Below, in pieces: positions 4,718 through 6,140 of a stretch of DNA of 6,140 nucleotides. The notes beneath the pieces were generated by a model, which was not told where the DNA came from, made no database searches, and was given only the letters and a program-made list of their open reading frames with translations. The stretch comes from Candidatus Bathyarchaeota archaeon (GTDB lineage: Archaea; Thermoproteota; Bathyarchaeia; TCS64). Both the position numbers and the translations under genes were made by a program. The DNA is taken from the NCBI GenBank assembly GCA_030691555.1, contig JAUYEB010000030.1, positions 1 through 6,140 on the forward strand. Direction: 5' to 3'. Positions within the stretch are counted from its first letter, which is position 1, and each line of letters begins with the position of its first letter.

Positions 4718-6140
4718 GTGGGACGCTTGGCAGAGACGCCCCCGGTTGAAGCCATCCGTGTGCTGCACATAGACGACGAGCAGGACCAGCTCGACTTCAT
4801 GAAGATATTCATGGCCAAGATCGACCCCTCCATGCAGATCGAGTCCGTATCGACGGCGGCCGACGCCGTCAAGAGGCTCGGCGAGGCCCCCTTCGACTGC
4901 ATAATCTGCGACTACCAGATGCCCGAGATGAACGACGTGGAGCTGGCGAGGCTCATCAGGAGCAAGCACAGCACCCCCCTCATCATCTACACGAGCCAGG
5001 GGAGCGAGGAGGTCGCCGAGGCCGCCTTCGCCGCGGAGGTCGACGGCTACATACGCAAGGAGGCGAACCCCGGCCACTACAGGGTCCTCTCCAAGAGCAT
5101 CAGGCAGACCGTTGAGAAGAGGAGGCTGGAGGAGCTCTACAGGACGGTCGTCGAGAAGGGGATGGACCCCTTCAGCATAACCGACGGCAGGAAGATACTC
5201 TACGTCAACCAGGCGATGGCCGACCTCGTAGGCGTCGCGAGCCCCCATGACCTCATCGGGCAGGGCCTCAAGCGGTGGTTCACCGACGAGTACCGAGACC
5301 GCATAGCCGCCGACGCCGCCGGGATGATCCCCGGCGAGAGGCATCCCTTCCTCTACGGCGCCACCATACGTCGGGCCGACGGCCAGATCAGGCGCATCGA
5401 GTCCTCGGTCGCCGTCATCAGCCTCGTGGGGAAGCCTGTGAGCCTCGCCTTCACGCGGGACGTCACCGAGAGGCACAGGGTCGAGGAGGAGCTCAGGCGG
5501 GCCTACGAGCAGCGATCGAGGCTCCTCGACGGGGAGCGCATGATGAAGACCAAGTTCGCCGCGCTAAACAGGAGCGCCGTGGAGCTGTCGAGGGCGAAGG
5601 GCGCGGAGGAGATCCACGCCATAGCCCTCCGGACGGTGGAGGAGAGCCTCGGGTACAGCTGGTGCGGCGTGGGGGTGGTCGACGGCGACGCGATCAGGTA
5701 CCAGAGCTACAGGGGCGTCGACATCCCCGTGGGCTGGGTGCTGCCCCTCGGCGGGCCGGGCGTCACCGTGCGCGCCCTGAGGCTCAAGGCGACGCAGATG
5801 GTCCCCGACGTGAGGCTCGACCCGGACTACGTCACGTCTAGGCCCGACGAGACGATCCTCAGCGAGCTCGCCGTCCCAGTCGTCGTCGACGGCGAGGTGA
5901 AGGCGGTCATAAACGTCGAGGGCGGGTCGGCGAACGCCTTCTCCGAGGAGGACGGGGTGCTGGTCGAGACCCTCGCCGCCCACGTCTCCTCCGCACTGAC
6001 TCGGTTGAGGGAGGTGGAGGAACTCGAGGCGAGCGTGGCGGAGAAGACGCAGGAGCTCCTCGAGGCGGGGAAGATGATAGCCGCGGGGAGGGTCGCCGCA
6101 ACGGTCGCCCACGACCTCAAGGGGCCCCTTCAGATGATCA
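4718..6140 (+). CDS. Sensor histidine kinase, REC-PAS-GAF-HisKA, cut by window end
   Basis: The frame is open from GTG 4718 (TTG 4727, reading MAETPPVEAIRVLHIDDE, is equally possible) to the window end, 474 visible residues. An N-terminal receiver domain comes first: acidic pair Asp19-Asp20 in LHIDDE, phospho-acceptor Asp65 in IICDYQMPEM, Thr92 in IIYTSQG, Lys114 in YIRKEAN, all key residues present. A PAS domain follows (about 137-250: DPFSITDGRKILYVNQAM to FTRDVTERHR), then a Glu/Arg-rich coiled coil, a GAF domain (about 281-425), a second coiled coil, and the HisKA box GRVAATVAHDLKGPL with phospho-acceptor His465. The ATP-binding HATPase domain must lie beyond the window. No membrane segment or signal peptide is visible, so it is a cytoplasmic kinase that may be phosphorylated at its own receiver by another kinase and sense a small ligand or redox state through PAS/GAF. 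The ligand cannot be told. GC-rich codon use agrees with the house genes. Confidence 0.93.
   Translation, partial: MGRLAETPPVEAIRVLHIDDEQDQLDFMKIFMAKIDPSMQIESVSTAADAVKRLGEAPFDCIICDYQMPEMNDVELARLIRSKHSTPLIIYTSQGSEEVAEAAFAAEVDGYIRKEANPGHYRVLSKSIRQTVEKRRLEELYRTVVEKGMDPFSITDGRKILYVNQAMADLVGVASPHDLIGQGLKRWFTDEYRDRIAADAAGMIPGERHPFLYGATIRRADGQIRRIESSVAVISLVGKPVSLAFTRDVTERHRVEEELRRAYEQRSRLLDGERMMKTKFAALNRSAVELSRAKGAEEIHAIALRTVEESLGYSWCGVGVVDGDAIRYQSYRGVDIPVGWVLPLGGPGVTVRALRLKATQMVPDVRLDPDYVTSRPDETILSELAVPVVVDGEVKAVINVEGGSANAFSEEDGVLVETLAAHVSSALTRLREVEELEASVAEKTQELLEAGKMIAAGRVAATVAHDLKGPLQMI

Noticed and set aside
4706..5476. 256-codon open frame on the minus strand opposite the histidine kinase gene
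   Set aside because: The plus strand encodes clear REC and PAS domains here. The antisense product has no recognisable motif and is Gly/Leu/Val/Asp-rich, as expected for a shadow frame.
1..6140. CRISPR arrays, tRNA or rRNA genes, transposases, integrases
   Set aside because: No spaced repeats, no cloverleaf-like segments with a T-loop sequence, and no recombinase motifs were seen on either strand.

Overview
The window looks archaeal. It carries the C-terminal end of a Dph6-type diphthamide synthetase (diphthamide is made only in archaea and eukaryotes), an archaeal-type threonyl-tRNA synthetase, AT-rich TATA boxes 25-40 bases ahead of several starts, frequent GTG/TTG starts, and a SelB/EF1A-like factor with a decayed GTPase domain. 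The house genes are GC-rich, with strong C/G third positions and many AGG and ATA codons. A TACK-group archaeon (thaumarchaeal, aigarchaeal or bathyarchaeal side) fits best, but that is inference; no rRNA or other marker is present.

Layout. 1-300: end of dph6 (+). 301-469: leader of thrS, with a weak TATA, a short GTG-started reading frame interrupted by TAG, and a GAAA-capped hairpin. 470-1927: thrS (+), lacking the N-terminal editing domain usual in many archaeal ThrRS proteins. 1928-2011: T-rich terminator, then a TATA box and a perfect inverted repeat that form the promoter/operator of the next pair. 2012-2691: a vapB-vapC toxin-antitoxin operon (+), visibly more AT-rich in codon use than its neighbours. 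2717-2920: a 67-residue predicted zinc-binding protein (-), convergent with vapC. 2921-3025: a divergent promoter region with one TATA box per strand. 3026-3187 and 3226-3483: two very small membrane proteins (+), the first of the lmo0937/DUF5670 type. 3484-3683: about 200 bases without a convincing gene, holding a GC palindrome, a G-quadruplex motif and a TATA box. 3684-4634: the pseudo-GTPase elongation-factor-like protein (+), apparently translated from a leaderless mRNA. 4718-end: a sensor histidine kinase of order REC-PAS-GAF-HisKA (+), cut by the window edge just after its phospho-accepting histidine.

How the parts relate. Translation is a recurring theme: Dph6 finishes the diphthamide on EF2, ThrRS charges tRNA-Thr, VapC toxins commonly cut tRNA or rRNA, and the pseudo-GTPase is built like an EF1A/SelB factor. 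No single operon unites them: strands change and each block has its own promoter. The small membrane proteins may belong to an envelope or stress response; the kinase is the start of a signalling locus that continues outside. I did not find a clear new multi-gene system. The best leads are the pseudo-GTPase factor, the editing-less ThrRS with its unusual leader, and the G-quadruplex-bearing upstream region.
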